A stretch of DNA of 64,000 bases, taken from positions 62,001 to 126,000 of the forward strand of contig NZ_SNXZ01000008.1 of assembly GCF_004362825.1 (NCBI RefSeq). Reading direction: 5' to 3'. The notes beneath the pieces are model-generated. The model saw nothing but the letters and a program-made list of their open reading frames with translations, made no database searches and was not told the origin of the DNA. This document shows positions 50,586 through 59,435 of the stretch, piece after piece. The stretch's first letter is position 1. Every line of letters starts with the position of its first letter. Origin of the DNA: Labedaea rhizosphaerae. Lineage in GTDB: Bacteria > Actinomycetota > Actinomycetes > Mycobacteriales > Pseudonocardiaceae. The position numbers and the translations under genes are program-made.

Positions 50586-51341
50586 TCAGTCCTGGTCGAC
50601 CGCGATGGCGACGCGGTCGTCGACCTCGAGCGCGGCCGCGGCGTAGGAGTGCACGTGTCGGGTCATCCGGCGGGCGGCGGCGTCCGCGTCCTTCTCCTTG
50701 ATGGCGCGGGTGACCGACCGGTGCGCCCGCGTGGCGAGGGCACGCACCTCGTCGTTGACGAAGCCCTCATTGTTCGTGGTGGTGTAGATGGCCCGCGACA
50801 ACGCGATCATGACGCCGGTCAGGATCTCGTTGTGGCTCGCGATGGCCACGCCCACGTGCCAGTCGACGTTGGCCTGCAGGAACTCCTCGAGCGTCTTCGC
50901 CGCGGCGATCGTCTCGTTGGCCTTTTCGAGCACGCCCAGTTCACCGGCCGTGCGGTTGACCGCGGCGAGCCGGGCACAAGCGGGCTCGATGGCCTCGCGC
51001 GTCTCGTGCACGGAGGTGAGCCGGATCTGCCGGCCCCGGATCAGCAGCTCCAAGGAGTCGGCAACCGAATCTTCACCGGGCTTGCACACGAACGCGCCGC
51101 CGGCTCGGCCGGTCTTGATCCGCACCAAACCTTGGACCTCGAGGATGCGCAATGCCTCCCGGACGGTGGTGCGGCTCATCTTGGTCTGCAGCACCAGTTC
51201 CCGCTCCGGCGGGAGCGCGGAGCCCTCAGCGAACTCGCCGGACAGGATCCGCTCGCGGATCTCGGTGGCCAGCACATCGGATGCCTTGGGCACCGCCATC
51301 GGCGAAAGCCGGATCGCCGTCTGCGTGTCTTCCGCCGTCAT
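50586..51341 (-). CDS. GntR/FadR-family regulator with FCD domain
   Basis: The product is 251 residues. N-terminal winged helix (about 18-88: ALPPERELVLQTKMSRTTVR, EALRILEVQGLVRIKTGR) is followed by the all-helical FCD ligand domain (about 105-235: RLTSVHETREAIEPACARLA, NVDWHVGVAIASHNEILTGV, HRSVTRAI) with the metal/ligand Asp-His pattern. FCD regulators of this branch bind acyl-CoA or organic acids and leave DNA when loaded. Palindromes of the FadR type stand at its own promoter (51368) and at four further promoters of the cluster, so it is the likely local repressor. ATG 51341 follows GGGAG. Confidence 0.92.
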   Translation of the reverse strand: MTAEDTQTAIRLSPMAVPKASDVLATEIRERILSGEFAEGSALPPERELVLQTKMSRTTVREALRILEVQGLVRIKTGRAGGAFVCKPGEDSVADSLELLIRGRQIRLTSVHETREAIEPACARLAAVNRTAGELGVLEKANETIAAAKTLEEFLQANVDWHVGVAIASHNEILTGVMIALSRAIYTTTNNEGFVNDEVRALATRAHRSVTRAIKEKDADAAARRMTRHVHSYAAAALEVDDRVAIAVDQD

Positions 51342-51367
51342 GGCCACTCCCAGCAGCGATCGTCTAA

Positions 51368-51378
51368 AGGTCAGACCC
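51368..51378. promoter_or_regulatory. FadR/GntR-like site at the regulator's own promoter
   Basis: AGGTCAGACCC, centre of the near-palindrome TTTGGGTCTGACCTTTAG on the other strand, lies between the GntR start (51341) and the dehydrogenase start (51409), so it can give autoregulation and control of the divergent gene. Confidence 0.68.
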
Positions 51379-51408
51379 AAAGTACCATCCCGGCGAGGAG
51401 CTGAACGC

Positions 51409-52464
51409 ATGCGGTGGGAGTTGTCCGCGGAACAACAGGAATTCCAGTCGGTCCTGCGCGACTGGCTCGCCCGGCGGTGCCCGTCCTCGCGGGTACGGGC
51501 CTGGCTGGACAGCGGCGATCCGGCCGAGTTCGAGCAGGACTTCGCCGCCGAAGGCTGGTCGGCAGTGGGTTCGCCGGAGGCGCTCGGCGGCCAGGGCGGT
51601 GACCTGATCGAGCTGGCGCTGGTCGCGGAGGAACTGGGTCGTTGCGCGGCGCCGTCGTCGGCGTGGCTGGGATCGGTTCTGGCCGTACCCGTCCTCGCGT
51701 CGACGCCGGACGTCGCCAAGGAGTTGCTGGCCGACAACGTCACGACGGTGCCAGTGGTGTCGTGCGATGGGCCGCCTGCCGGACACGCGTTGGTCGAAAG
51801 CGGCCACGGCATCACCGGCTCCGTCCGGGCGGTGCTCGGCGCGGACCGGGCGACGCGGTTGCTGGTCCCGGTGCGGAACTCCGGCTTCGTGCTGGTCGAC
51901 ACGGAAAGTGCTGGGGTCGTCGTGCGCAGGCGTCAGCCGACCGACCGCAGCCGCAGCGTCGCAGACGTCGAACTCGCTGCCGTGCAAGGCACTGCTGTGG
52001 ATGCTGAGGTCGGCGTGCTGGCGGACATGGCGTCGCGGGCGGCCGTGCTGATCTCCGCCGACGCGCTCGGTGTCGCCGAGCGGTTGCTGGCCATGACCGT
52101 CGAATACAGCTTGCAGCGCAAGCAGTTCGGCGTGCCGATCGGCTCGTTCCAGGCCGTGAAGCACGCGGCCGCCGAGATGCTCGTGACCGTTGAGGCCGCG
52201 CGTTCGATCGTCTACATGGCCGCGGCTTCCGTGCAGGCCGGACACCCGGAGGCGGCTCTGCGCGCGGCCGCGGCCAAGGCGCAGGTGACCGCGCGGGTGT
52301 CGGCGCTGGCCGACACCGCGCTCACGTTGCACGGCGCGATCGGCTACACGTGGGAGCACGACCTGCAGCTCTACTTCAAGCGGGCGAAGCTCACGGAGCG
52401 CCTGTTCGGCTCGCCCTCGACCTGGAACGAACGCATAGCAACAGAACTGGCCCTGGTGCCGTAG
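51409..52464 (+). CDS. acyl-CoA dehydrogenase, short FadE-type subunit
   Basis: The product is 351 residues, shorter than usual. It keeps the C-terminal helical domain (ERLLAMTVEYSLQRKQFGVP, FQAVKHAAAEMLV, TLHGAIGYTWEHDLQLYFKR) but the central beta domain is degenerate, without the usual S-x-T-E-P flavin segment. Proteins of this look are the smaller partner in heterotetrameric actinobacterial FadEs. The likely companion is the 391-residue dehydrogenase at 47454. ATG 51409 follows GCGAGGAGC. Confidence 0.88.
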   Translation: MRWELSAEQQEFQSVLRDWLARRCPSSRVRAWLDSGDPAEFEQDFAAEGWSAVGSPEALGGQGGDLIELALVAEELGRCAAPSSAWLGSVLAVPVLASTPDVAKELLADNVTTVPVVSCDGPPAGHALVESGHGITGSVRAVLGADRATRLLVPVRNSGFVLVDTESAGVVVRRRQPTDRSRSVADVELAAVQGTAVDAEVGVLADMASRAAVLISADALGVAERLLAMTVEYSLQRKQFGVPIGSFQAVKHAAAEMLVTVEAARSIVYMAAASVQAGHPEAALRAAAAKAQVTARVSALADTALTLHGAIGYTWEHDLQLYFKRAKLTERLFGSPSTWNERIATELALVP

Positions 52465-52483
52465 CTCACCGCGGTCTGTCTTT

Positions 52484-52493
52484 TGGTCAGTCC
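52484..52493. promoter_or_regulatory. FadR/GntR-like site before the large catabolic operon
   Basis: TGGTCAGTCC with flanks TTT on both sides, followed by TTTGTTATGGTTTA; TTGGTC and TATGGT have the spacing of overlapping -35/-10 elements. It precedes the run of genes 52532-62056. Confidence 0.62.
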
Positions 52494-52531
52494 TTTGTTA
52501 TGGTTTAGCGAGCGCGATCGAGGGAGGCGCA

Positions 52532-53698
52532 GTGGACTTCGACCTGACGGACGACCAGCACACCATCCGCAAGGCGGTGGCCGAGCTGGCCGGGAAGTTC
52601 GACGACCAGTACTGGATGGCGAAGGACCGCGACCACGAGTTCCCCACGGAGTTCTACGACGCGCTGGCCAGCGGCGGCTGGCTCGGGATCACCACGCCGG
52701 AGGAGTACGGCGGGCACGGCTTCGGCATCACCGAGGCGTCGATCCTGATCGAGGAGGTGGCGAAGTCCGGCGGCGGGATGAACGCGGCCAGCGCCATCCA
52801 CCTGTCGATCTTCGGGATGCACCCGGTGATCGTGCACGGGTCCGACGAGCTCAAGCAGCGCACGCTGCCCCGGATCGTCAACGGCGACCTGCACGTGTGC
52901 TTCGGCGTCACCGAGCCCGGCGCGGGCCTGGACACCACGCGGATCACTACCTTTGCCAAGCGCGACGGCGACCACTACGTGGTCAACGGCCGCAAGGTGT
53001 GGATCTCCAAGGCGATGGAGTCCGAGAAGGTCCTGCTGCTCACCCGCACCACCAAGTTCGAGGACGCCGCGAAGAAGACCGACGGCTTGACGCTGTTCCT
53101 CACCGACCTCGACCGCGACCACGTCGACATCCGGCCGATCCCGAAGATGGGCCGCAACGCGGTCAGCTCCAACGAGCTGTTCATCGACGACCTGCGCATC
53201 CCGGTCGAGGATCGGGTCGGCGAAGAGGGGCAAGGGTTCCGCTACATCCTCGACGGGCTGAACCCGGAGCGGATGCTCGTCGCCGCCGAGGCGCTGGGGC
53301 TCGGCCGGGTGGCGCTGGACCGCGCCGTCCGCTACGGCAACGAGCGCGAGGTGTTCGGCCGGCCCATCGGGATGAACCAGGGCCTGCAGTTCCCGCTGGC
53401 CGACTCGCTGGCCCGCCTCGACGCCGCGGAACTGGTGCTGCGCAAGGCGACCTGGCTCTACGACAACGGAAAGCCCTGCGCGCGCGAGGCCAACACAGCG
53501 AAGTACCTGTGCGCCGACGCGGGATTCCAGGCCGCGGACCGCGCGCTGCAAACCCACGGTGGCATGGGCTACTCCGAGGAGTACAACGTCGCGCGCTACT
53601 TCCGCGAGGCCCGGCTGCTGAAGATCGCACCGCTGAGCCAGGAGATGGTGCTCAACTACCTGGGCTCGCACGTGCTCGGGCTGCCGAGGAGCTACTGA
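52532..53698 (+). CDS. acyl-CoA dehydrogenase
   Basis: The product is 388 residues from GTG 52532 (ribosome-binding site GGGAGG). CFGVTEPGAGLDTTRITTFA is the flavin segment; GRKVWISKAMES and HGGMGYSEEYNVARYFREAR are family blocks. The usual C-terminal EGT Glu is replaced (KIAPLSQEM), while Glu in NPERMLVAAE corresponds to the catalytic Glu of isovaleryl-CoA dehydrogenase, which hints at a branched or bulky acyl substrate. It is first in an operon of up to ten tightly spaced genes. Confidence 0.93.
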   Translation: MDFDLTDDQHTIRKAVAELAGKFDDQYWMAKDRDHEFPTEFYDALASGGWLGITTPEEYGGHGFGITEASILIEEVAKSGGGMNAASAIHLSIFGMHPVIVHGSDELKQRTLPRIVNGDLHVCFGVTEPGAGLDTTRITTFAKRDGDHYVVNGRKVWISKAMESEKVLLLTRTTKFEDAAKKTDGLTLFLTDLDRDHVDIRPIPKMGRNAVSSNELFIDDLRIPVEDRVGEEGQGFRYILDGLNPERMLVAAEALGLGRVALDRAVRYGNEREVFGRPIGMNQGLQFPLADSLARLDAAELVLRKATWLYDNGKPCAREANTAKYLCADAGFQAADRALQTHGGMGYSEEYNVARYFREARLLKIAPLSQEMVLNYLGSHVLGLPRSY

Positions 53699-54462
53699 TG
53701 CCCGCCCTGGACGTGTTCGCTTTGGACGGTCGCTCGGTGCTCGTCACCGGCGCCGGCGGTGGAATCGGTGCCGCGGTCGCCCGAGCCTGCGCCGCGGCCG
53801 GTGCCGCGGTGCTGGTCACCGATGTGGACAGTCACGCGGCGGAGTCGGTCGCGAAGCAGATCACGGCATCGGGTGGCACAGCGGAGAGCCGAGGGCTGGA
53901 CGTCCGCGACCGGGCCGGCGCCGACGAAGCCGCCGCGCAGGCGGCGAACCTAACCGGCGGAACCCTGCACGTGCTGGTGAACAACGCGGGCGTGATCGCC
54001 CCGGCGATGTTCGACAAGCTGGAAGAGGACGCGTTCCGCCGCGTCCTCGACATCCACGTCGTCGGCTCCTACACCTGCGCCAAAGCAGCGTTGCCGTACC
54101 TGCCCGACGACGGCACCGGCCGCATCATCAACGTCACCTCCGCCGCCGGGCTGACCGGGACGATCGGGCAGGCCAACTACGGTGCGGCCAAGGCGGGGAT
54201 CATCGGGCTCACGAAGTCGCTGGCCCGCGAACTCGCCCGTCGCGGCATCACCGTCAACGCGCTCGCGCCGTTGGCCGCGACGCCGATGACGCAGAACATC
54301 CGCGACAACGAGAAGCTCGCCGCTAAGACCCTCGCACGCATCCCGCTGGGCCGCTGGGCCGAGCCCGACGAGATCGCCGCGAGCTTCGTGTTCCTCGCCT
54401 CCCCGGCCGCGTCCTACATCACCGGCCAGGTGCTGCCGGTCGACGGTGGGACGGTGATCTGA
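53698..54462 (+). CDS. short-chain dehydrogenase (3-hydroxyacyl-CoA type)
   Basis: The product is 254 residues. TGAGGGIG cofactor loop, NNAG near residue 97, Tyr161/Lys165 in YGAAK, and C-terminal PAASYITGQVLPVDGGTVI. Asp after the second strand (LVTDVDSH) indicates NAD(H). Its start overlaps the dehydrogenase stop (TGATG) and its stop overlaps the thiolase start, so it most likely oxidises the 3-hydroxyacyl-CoA that the thiolase then cleaves. Confidence 0.92.
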   Translation: MPALDVFALDGRSVLVTGAGGGIGAAVARACAAAGAAVLVTDVDSHAAESVAKQITASGGTAESRGLDVRDRAGADEAAAQAANLTGGTLHVLVNNAGVIAPAMFDKLEEDAFRRVLDIHVVGSYTCAKAALPYLPDDGTGRIINVTSAAGLTGTIGQANYGAAKAGIIGLTKSLARELARRGITVNALAPLAATPMTQNIRDNEKLAAKTLARIPLGRWAEPDEIAASFVFLASPAASYITGQVLPVDGGTVI

Positions 54463-55649
54463 TGACCAGCCCGTTCACCGAGGCCGGCCGCGAGGTCTTC
54501 GTCGTCGAGGCGGCGCGGACCCCGTTCGGCAAGGCGCACCCGCAACGCGGCTGGTTCCGCGACACCCATCCCAATGCGCTGCTGGGCACCGTCTACCGGG
54601 AGCTGCTGACCCGAGCCGGGCTCGATCCGCTCGCCGTCGACGACCTCGTGATCGGCTGCACGGCGCCGTTCGGCGAGCAGTCACGCAACATCGCCCGCAA
54701 CGCGTGGCTGCACGCGGGCTATCCGCCCGAGGTGCCGGCGGTGGTGCTGGACCGGCGGTGCGGGTCCGCCCAGACGGCCGTCGAGTTCGCGGCTGCGCAG
54801 GTGGCGTCCGGTGTGCATGACGTCGTGATCGCGGGCGGGGTCGAGCACATGGGGCACGTCCCGATCAACTCCCCGGCCAGGATCTCCGAGTTGTACGGCG
54901 AGCCGTGGACGCGGGAGATGCGGGAGCGCTTCGACTTCGTCCACCAAGGCGAAAGTGCCGAGCTCATCGCCGAGCGCTGGGACCTCGGCCGCGCGGAGTT
55001 GGACGAATTCGCCGTCCGTTCGCACGCCTTGGCCGCAGACGCGATCGCCGCCGGCCGCTTCGCCGACGAGATCATCCCGATGGACCTCGACGGCGAGACC
55101 TGCACCAGCGACCAGACCGTGCGGCCAGGCACCGACCTGGCGACGCTCGCGGGACTGAAACCCGCCTTCCGCAAGGAGAACGGCCGGATCACCGCGGGCA
55201 CGTCCTCGCCCATCTCCGACGGCGCGGCGGGCCTGGTGCTCGCCTCGCGGAGGGCCGTGGAGGAGCACGGCCTGACCCCGCGGGCCCGCATCGTCGACCA
55301 GACAACGGTCGGCGTCGATCCGGTCATCATGCTGACCGGGCCGATCCCCGCGACCCGGAAACTGTTGCAGCGCACCGGTCTCGGCGTGGCCGACATCGAC
55401 CTGTTCGAGGTCAACGAGGCGTTCAGCTCGGTCGTGCTGGCGTGGCAGCGCGAGCTCAAGCCCGACCCGGATCGGGTGAACGTCAACGGCGGTGCGATCG
55501 CGCTCGGCCACCCGGTCGGCGCGTCCGGGGCGCGACTGATCAGCACCGTGGTCGCCGAGCTGACGCGTCGCAATGCGGAGTTCGGGCTGGTCACCATGTG
55601 CTGCGGCGGGGGCCTGGGCACCGGCACCGTCCTGCAGCGGGTGAGCTGA
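54462..55649 (+). CDS. acetyl-CoA acyltransferase (thiolase)
   Basis: The product, 395 residues, has the complete thiolase active site: nucleophile Cys100 in RRCGSAQ, His in GGAIALGHPVGASG near residue 351, and Cys381 in MCCGGGLGTG. NEAFSSVVLAW supplies the Asn-Glu-Ala-Phe loop. It catalyses the CoA-dependent cleavage of 3-ketoacyl-CoA. It is translationally coupled on both sides (TGATG). Confidence 0.95.
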   Translation: MTSPFTEAGREVFVVEAARTPFGKAHPQRGWFRDTHPNALLGTVYRELLTRAGLDPLAVDDLVIGCTAPFGEQSRNIARNAWLHAGYPPEVPAVVLDRRCGSAQTAVEFAAAQVASGVHDVVIAGGVEHMGHVPINSPARISELYGEPWTREMRERFDFVHQGESAELIAERWDLGRAELDEFAVRSHALAADAIAAGRFADEIIPMDLDGETCTSDQTVRPGTDLATLAGLKPAFRKENGRITAGTSSPISDGAAGLVLASRRAVEEHGLTPRARIVDQTTVGVDPVIMLTGPIPATRKLLQRTGLGVADIDLFEVNEAFSSVVLAWQRELKPDPDRVNVNGGAIALGHPVGASGARLISTVVAELTRRNAEFGLVTMCCGGGLGTGTVLQRVS

Positions 55650-56869
55650 TGATCGACCTGCGAGCACACGTTAAGGCGGGCGACGGCATCTGGTGGGGCC
55701 AGGGCGCCGCCGAGGCCACGCCGCTGGTGGACGCCCTGCTCGACCAGATAGCCGACATCGGGCCGTGCCGGGCGTTCTGCGGGTTGAGCCACAACACCCG
55801 GCTCGCCGACCCGCCACGAGCGCTGGCGCTTACCTCGTACGGCGCGATGGGCACGCTGCGGTCGGCCGCTGACCGGGTCGCCGTCGTGCCGGGCCACTAC
55901 TCGACGTTGCCGCGGCTCTTCGCCGAAGGCCTGCTGCCGCACGACGTGGCCCTCGTGCAAGTGTCGCCACCCGGCCCGGACGGTCGGTGCAGCCTGGGCT
56001 TCGGTGTGGACTACACCGCCGATGCGCTGCGGCACACCAGGACCGTCATCGCGGAGATCAACGCCCGGATGCCGCCCTGCCCTGGCGCGGACACGATCCC
56101 GCTGGACCGGTTCGCCGCGGTCGTGGCGACCGACCGGCCGCTGCTCGCCGCGACAAGCCGGTCCCCGGACGACATCGACGCCGCGATCGCCGCACACGTG
56201 GCCGGGCTGGTCGACGACCGCGACACCCTTCAGCTTGGCGTCGGCACCCTGCCCGAGGCCATCCTCGACGCCCTGTCCGGTCACGAGGACCTGGGCGTGC
56301 ATTCCGGGATGGTGACCGACGGGGTGCTGCACCTGGTGGACAAGGGCGTGATCACCGGGCGGTACAAGGAAATCGACCGCGGCGTCGTGGTGGCGGGCAC
56401 CGCGATCGGCAGTGCCGACCTGTACGCGGCGCTGCCCTCCTTGCCCGTCGAGTTCCGTCCGGCGAGCTACACCCACCACCCCGGTGTGCTCGCCCGGCTG
56501 GAGCGCCTGGTGGCGATCAACTCCGCCCTCCAGGTCGACCTGACCGGGCAGGTGGGCAGCGAGGTCGCGGGTGGCCGCTACCTCGGCGGCATCGGTGGTC
56601 AGGCCGATTTCAGTGGCGCCGCCGCCCGCACCGGGGCGCGGTCGATCATCGCCGTCCGCTCGACCACGGCCGGGCACTCCACGATCGTCCCCAGCCTCAC
56701 CGGGCCGGTCACGACCGCCCGTGCCGACGTGGACGTGGTGGTCACCGAACACGGTGTCGCGCACCTGCGTGGCTGTCCGCTGCCCGAACGAGCGGCGCGG
56801 CTTGCCGCGATCGCCGCCCCTGAACACCGCGACGAGCTGCTGCGTGCGGCCCGAGAGGAGGACCTATGA
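55649..56869 (+). CDS. acetyl-CoA hydrolase/CoA-transferase family protein
   Basis: The product is 406 residues. Two CoA-transferase-like lobes are visible, with LGVGTLPEAI, YKEIDRGVVVAGTAIGSADL, NSALQVDLTGQVGSE and GGIGGQADFSGAA. In 4-hydroxybutyrate and acetate CoA-transferases the loop LG(I/V)H(S/T)EM carries the Glu that forms the glutamyl-CoA intermediate; here it reads LGVHSGM (Gly220). This argues against a classical ping-pong transferase and for a hydrolase or altered mechanism. Coupled with thiolase upstream and lyase downstream (ATGA). Confidence 0.85.
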   Translation: MIDLRAHVKAGDGIWWGQGAAEATPLVDALLDQIADIGPCRAFCGLSHNTRLADPPRALALTSYGAMGTLRSAADRVAVVPGHYSTLPRLFAEGLLPHDVALVQVSPPGPDGRCSLGFGVDYTADALRHTRTVIAEINARMPPCPGADTIPLDRFAAVVATDRPLLAATSRSPDDIDAAIAAHVAGLVDDRDTLQLGVGTLPEAILDALSGHEDLGVHSGMVTDGVLHLVDKGVITGRYKEIDRGVVVAGTAIGSADLYAALPSLPVEFRPASYTHHPGVLARLERLVAINSALQVDLTGQVGSEVAGGRYLGGIGGQADFSGAAARTGARSIIAVRSTTAGHSTIVPSLTGPVTTARADVDVVVTEHGVAHLRGCPLPERAARLAAIAAPEHRDELLRAAREEDL

Positions 56870-57783
56870 CCCTGCCGAAAGCGGTTGAGATTCGCGAGGT
56901 CGGGCCCCGCGACGGTTTCCAGAACGAGCCCGAGCGGATCGACACCGACGACAAGGTCCGGCTGATCAACGCGCTCGCGAGCGCCGGGTTCCGGCGCATC
57001 GAGGTGGCCAGCTTCGTGCGTCCCGACGTGATCCCGCAACTCTCCGACGGTGTGGACGTGTTGCGCCGCATCGAGGTGCCGGACGACGTCCGCCTGATGG
57101 TGTTGATCCCCAACAGCAAGGGCCTGGACAACGCGTTGCGGGTCCGGGAGACCTTCCACGACGCGGCGATCTTCGTGTCCGCGTCGGAGACGCACAACCG
57201 CAAGAACGTCAACCGCACGGTCGCGGACACCATGGCGGACAACGACGTCATGGCCAAGCGCATCGTCGCCGAGGGGCTCGGCTGCGCCGCGGTCATCGCG
57301 ACCTCGTTCGGTTGCCCCTACGAGGGCAAGGTCGACCTCGACCGGGTGCTCGGCCTGGCCGAGCGGTTCGCCGAGGCGGGCGCGACCGAGATCGGGTTCG
57401 GCGACACCACCGGCATGGCCAACCCGGCCTACGCGGGGGAGTTCTTCGCCGCCGCGCTGGAGCGGCTGCCCGGCGTCGAGGTGACCGCGCACTTCCACAA
57501 CACCCGCGGCCAAGGTCTCGCGAATGCCTACGCCGCCCTGCAAGCAGGCTGCACCAGCTTCGAGTCGAGCTTCGGCGAACTCGGCGGCTGCCCCGTGCCG
57601 CCCGGCTCGACGGGCAACATCGCGACCGAGGACCTGATCAGCATGTTCCACGAGATGGGTGTCGACACCGGGATCGACCTGCCCGCCGTGATCAGCGCGG
57701 CCCAGGAAGCGCAGACGGTGCTCGGCCGCAAGCTCACCAGCCACTGCCTCGTCGCGGGCCCGATCGACTGGCACGCCAACTGA
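56866..57783 (+). CDS. hydroxymethylglutaryl-CoA lyase-like enzyme
   Basis: The product, 305 residues, is a DRE-TIM-type barrel: EVGPRDGFQNE with the catalytic Arg-Asp, SASETHNRKNVN, GFGDTTGMANP, metal-binding HFHNTRGQG and the mobile loop GELGGCPVPPGSTGNIATED with the catalytic Cys. It should split a 3-hydroxy-3-methylglutaryl-CoA-type thioester into acetyl-CoA and a keto acid. No carboxylase or methylglutaconyl hydratase of the leucine route is adjacent, so a branched intermediate of this cluster's own pathway is a plausible substrate. Confidence 0.92.
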   Translation: MTLPKAVEIREVGPRDGFQNEPERIDTDDKVRLINALASAGFRRIEVASFVRPDVIPQLSDGVDVLRRIEVPDDVRLMVLIPNSKGLDNALRVRETFHDAAIFVSASETHNRKNVNRTVADTMADNDVMAKRIVAEGLGCAAVIATSFGCPYEGKVDLDRVLGLAERFAEAGATEIGFGDTTGMANPAYAGEFFAAALERLPGVEVTAHFHNTRGQGLANAYAALQAGCTSFESSFGELGGCPVPPGSTGNIATEDLISMFHEMGVDTGIDLPAVISAAQEAQTVLGRKLTSHCLVAGPIDWHAN

Positions 57784-57794
57784 AAGGTTCAGCC

Positions 57795-58553
57795 ATGAAC
57801 AACCGAGTCGCGTTCGTCACCGGCGGCGCACAGGGCATTGGGGAAGGCATCTCCACCACACTCGGCGCCCAAGGGTTCCAGGTCGCCGTGGTCGACCTGA
57901 ACGCCGACACGGCGCAGGCCACCGCGAAGGCGATCACCGAGGCCGGGGGCAGCGCGCTCGCCGTGCAGGCCGACGTCACCGACACCGCCGCCGTGCAGGC
58001 CGCGGTGAAGACCGTGACCGAGGAGCTCGGGCCGATCGAGGTCGTGGTCAACAACGCCGGCTGGGACGACTTCATGAAGTTCGTCGACACCACCGAGGAG
58101 TTCTGGGACCGCATCCTCGACATCAACTTCAAGGGCGCGCTGCGCGTCGTGCAGGCCACCGTGCCCGCGATGATGGAACGCGGCTGGGGTCGCGTGATCA
58201 ACATCGGCTCGGACGCCGGACGGGTCGGCTCGTCGCTGGAGGCGGTGTACTCGGGCGCGAAGGGCGGCATCATCGCCTTCACCAAGACCCTCGCCCGCGA
58301 GGTCGCGAGCAAGGGCGTCACCGCGAACACGGTGTGCCCCGGCCCCACCGACACGCCCGCGCTGCGCAAGTTCGCGAGCAACGCCGGTGACGACGCCGAG
58401 AAGGTGATCGCCGGGATGGTGCGGGGCGTACCCATGCGCCGCCTCGCCCGGCCCGCCGACGTCGCCGCCGCGGTCGCGTTCTTCGCCGCCGACGCCACCG
58501 GCTACATCACCGGCCAGACCCTGTCCGTCAGCGGCGGCCTCACGATGGCCTGA
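57795..58553 (+). CDS. BadH-like SDR (2-hydroxycyclohexanecarboxyl-CoA dehydrogenase type)
   Basis: The product is 252 residues. Besides the SDR motifs ([19 protein letters not shown], Tyr152/Lys156 in YSGAKGG), distinctive stretches agree with BadH of Rhodopseudomonas palustris as I remember it: [47 protein letters not shown] and [14 protein letters not shown]. BadH oxidises a ring hydroxyl to give 2-ketocyclohexanecarboxyl-CoA, the substrate of BadI, and BadI-like genes are present at 58558 and 62954. ATG 57795 follows GAAAGG. Homology is judged by eye. Confidence 0.87.
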   Translation: MNNRVAFVTGGAQGIGEGISTTLGAQGFQVAVVDLNADTAQATAKAITEAGGSALAVQADVTDTAAVQAAVKTVTEELGPIEVVVNNAGWDDFMKFVDTTEEFWDRILDINFKGALRVVQATVPAMMERGWGRVINIGSDAGRVGSSLEAVYSGAKGGIIAFTKTLAREVASKGVTANTVCPGPTDTPALRKFASNAGDDAEKVIAGMVRGVPMRRLARPADVAAAVAFFAADATGYITGQTLSVSGGLTMA

Positions 58554-58557
58554 GCCC

Positions 58558-59412
58558 ATGCGCATCGAGGAAAGCCGTGAATCCGCCGAGTGGTGTGCCG
58601 CGCGGTCCTATGTGGACATCCGGTACGAGCACAGCGGTGACGGCATCGCCAAGATCACCCTCTGCCGGCCCGAGGTACGCAACGCCTTCCGGCCGCAAAC
58701 GCTGGTGGAGATCTCCGACGCCTTGACCCACGCCCGCGAGGACGAGAGCGTCGGCGTCATCGTACTGACCGGCGAGGGACCGGACGCCTTCTGCTCCGGC
58801 GGCGACCAACGGGTGCGCGGCGACACCGGCTACCTCACCGAGCCAGGTGAACCGGGCGCGGTCGGCCGGTTCCACGTCACCGACCTGCAAGTGCAGATCC
58901 GGCGGCTGCCCAAACCCGTGGTGGCCATGGTCGCCGGGTACGCCATCGGCGGCGGACACGTGCTGCACCTGGTGTGCGACTTGACCATCGCGGCCGACAA
59001 CGCCCGTTTCGGGCAGGTAGGCCCGAAGGTCGGGTCGTTCGACGGCGGATTCGGTGCGGGGCTGCTGGCCCAGCAGATCGGCCAGAGGAAGGCCAAGGAG
59101 TTCTGGCTGCTGTGCGAGCAGTACGACGCCGGTGAGGCGCTCGCCATGGGCCTGGTCAACAAGGTCGTGCCGCTGGCCGAGCTCGAGACCGAGACCCTCG
59201 CGTGGTGCCGCCGGATGCTCCGGCTGTCCCCCATGGCGCTGCGGCTGTCCAAGGCGAGCTTCCATGCCGCTGAGGACGGGCTCACGGGCATCCAGCAACT
59301 GGCCCACGACGCGAACCTGCTCTTCTACGCCACCGACGAGGCCAAGGAGGGTCGCGAGGCGTTCAAAGCCAAGCGGCAGCCTGACTTCGCGCGGTTCCCG
59401 CGGCGATCGTGA
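58558..59412 (+). CDS. MenB-like crotonase, candidate ring-opening hydrolase
   Basis: The product, 284 residues, is strikingly close to 1,4-dihydroxy-2-naphthoyl-CoA synthase: [87 protein letters not shown], and C-terminal [18 protein letters not shown]. Yet it lies between a BadH-like dehydrogenase and an enoyl-CoA hydratase, with no other menaquinone gene in sight. BadI belongs to the same subfamily and runs the Claisen reaction backward to open a ring. I favour a catabolic role, but a displaced true menB is possible. Confidence 0.85.
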   Translation: MRIEESRESAEWCAARSYVDIRYEHSGDGIAKITLCRPEVRNAFRPQTLVEISDALTHAREDESVGVIVLTGEGPDAFCSGGDQRVRGDTGYLTEPGEPGAVGRFHVTDLQVQIRRLPKPVVAMVAGYAIGGGHVLHLVCDLTIAADNARFGQVGPKVGSFDGGFGAGLLAQQIGQRKAKEFWLLCEQYDAGEALAMGLVNKVVPLAELETETLAWCRRMLRLSPMALRLSKASFHAAEDGLTGIQQLAHDANLLFYATDEAKEGREAFKAKRQPDFARFPRRS

Positions 59413-59435
59413 CCACACCGGATGAAGGAGCCACC

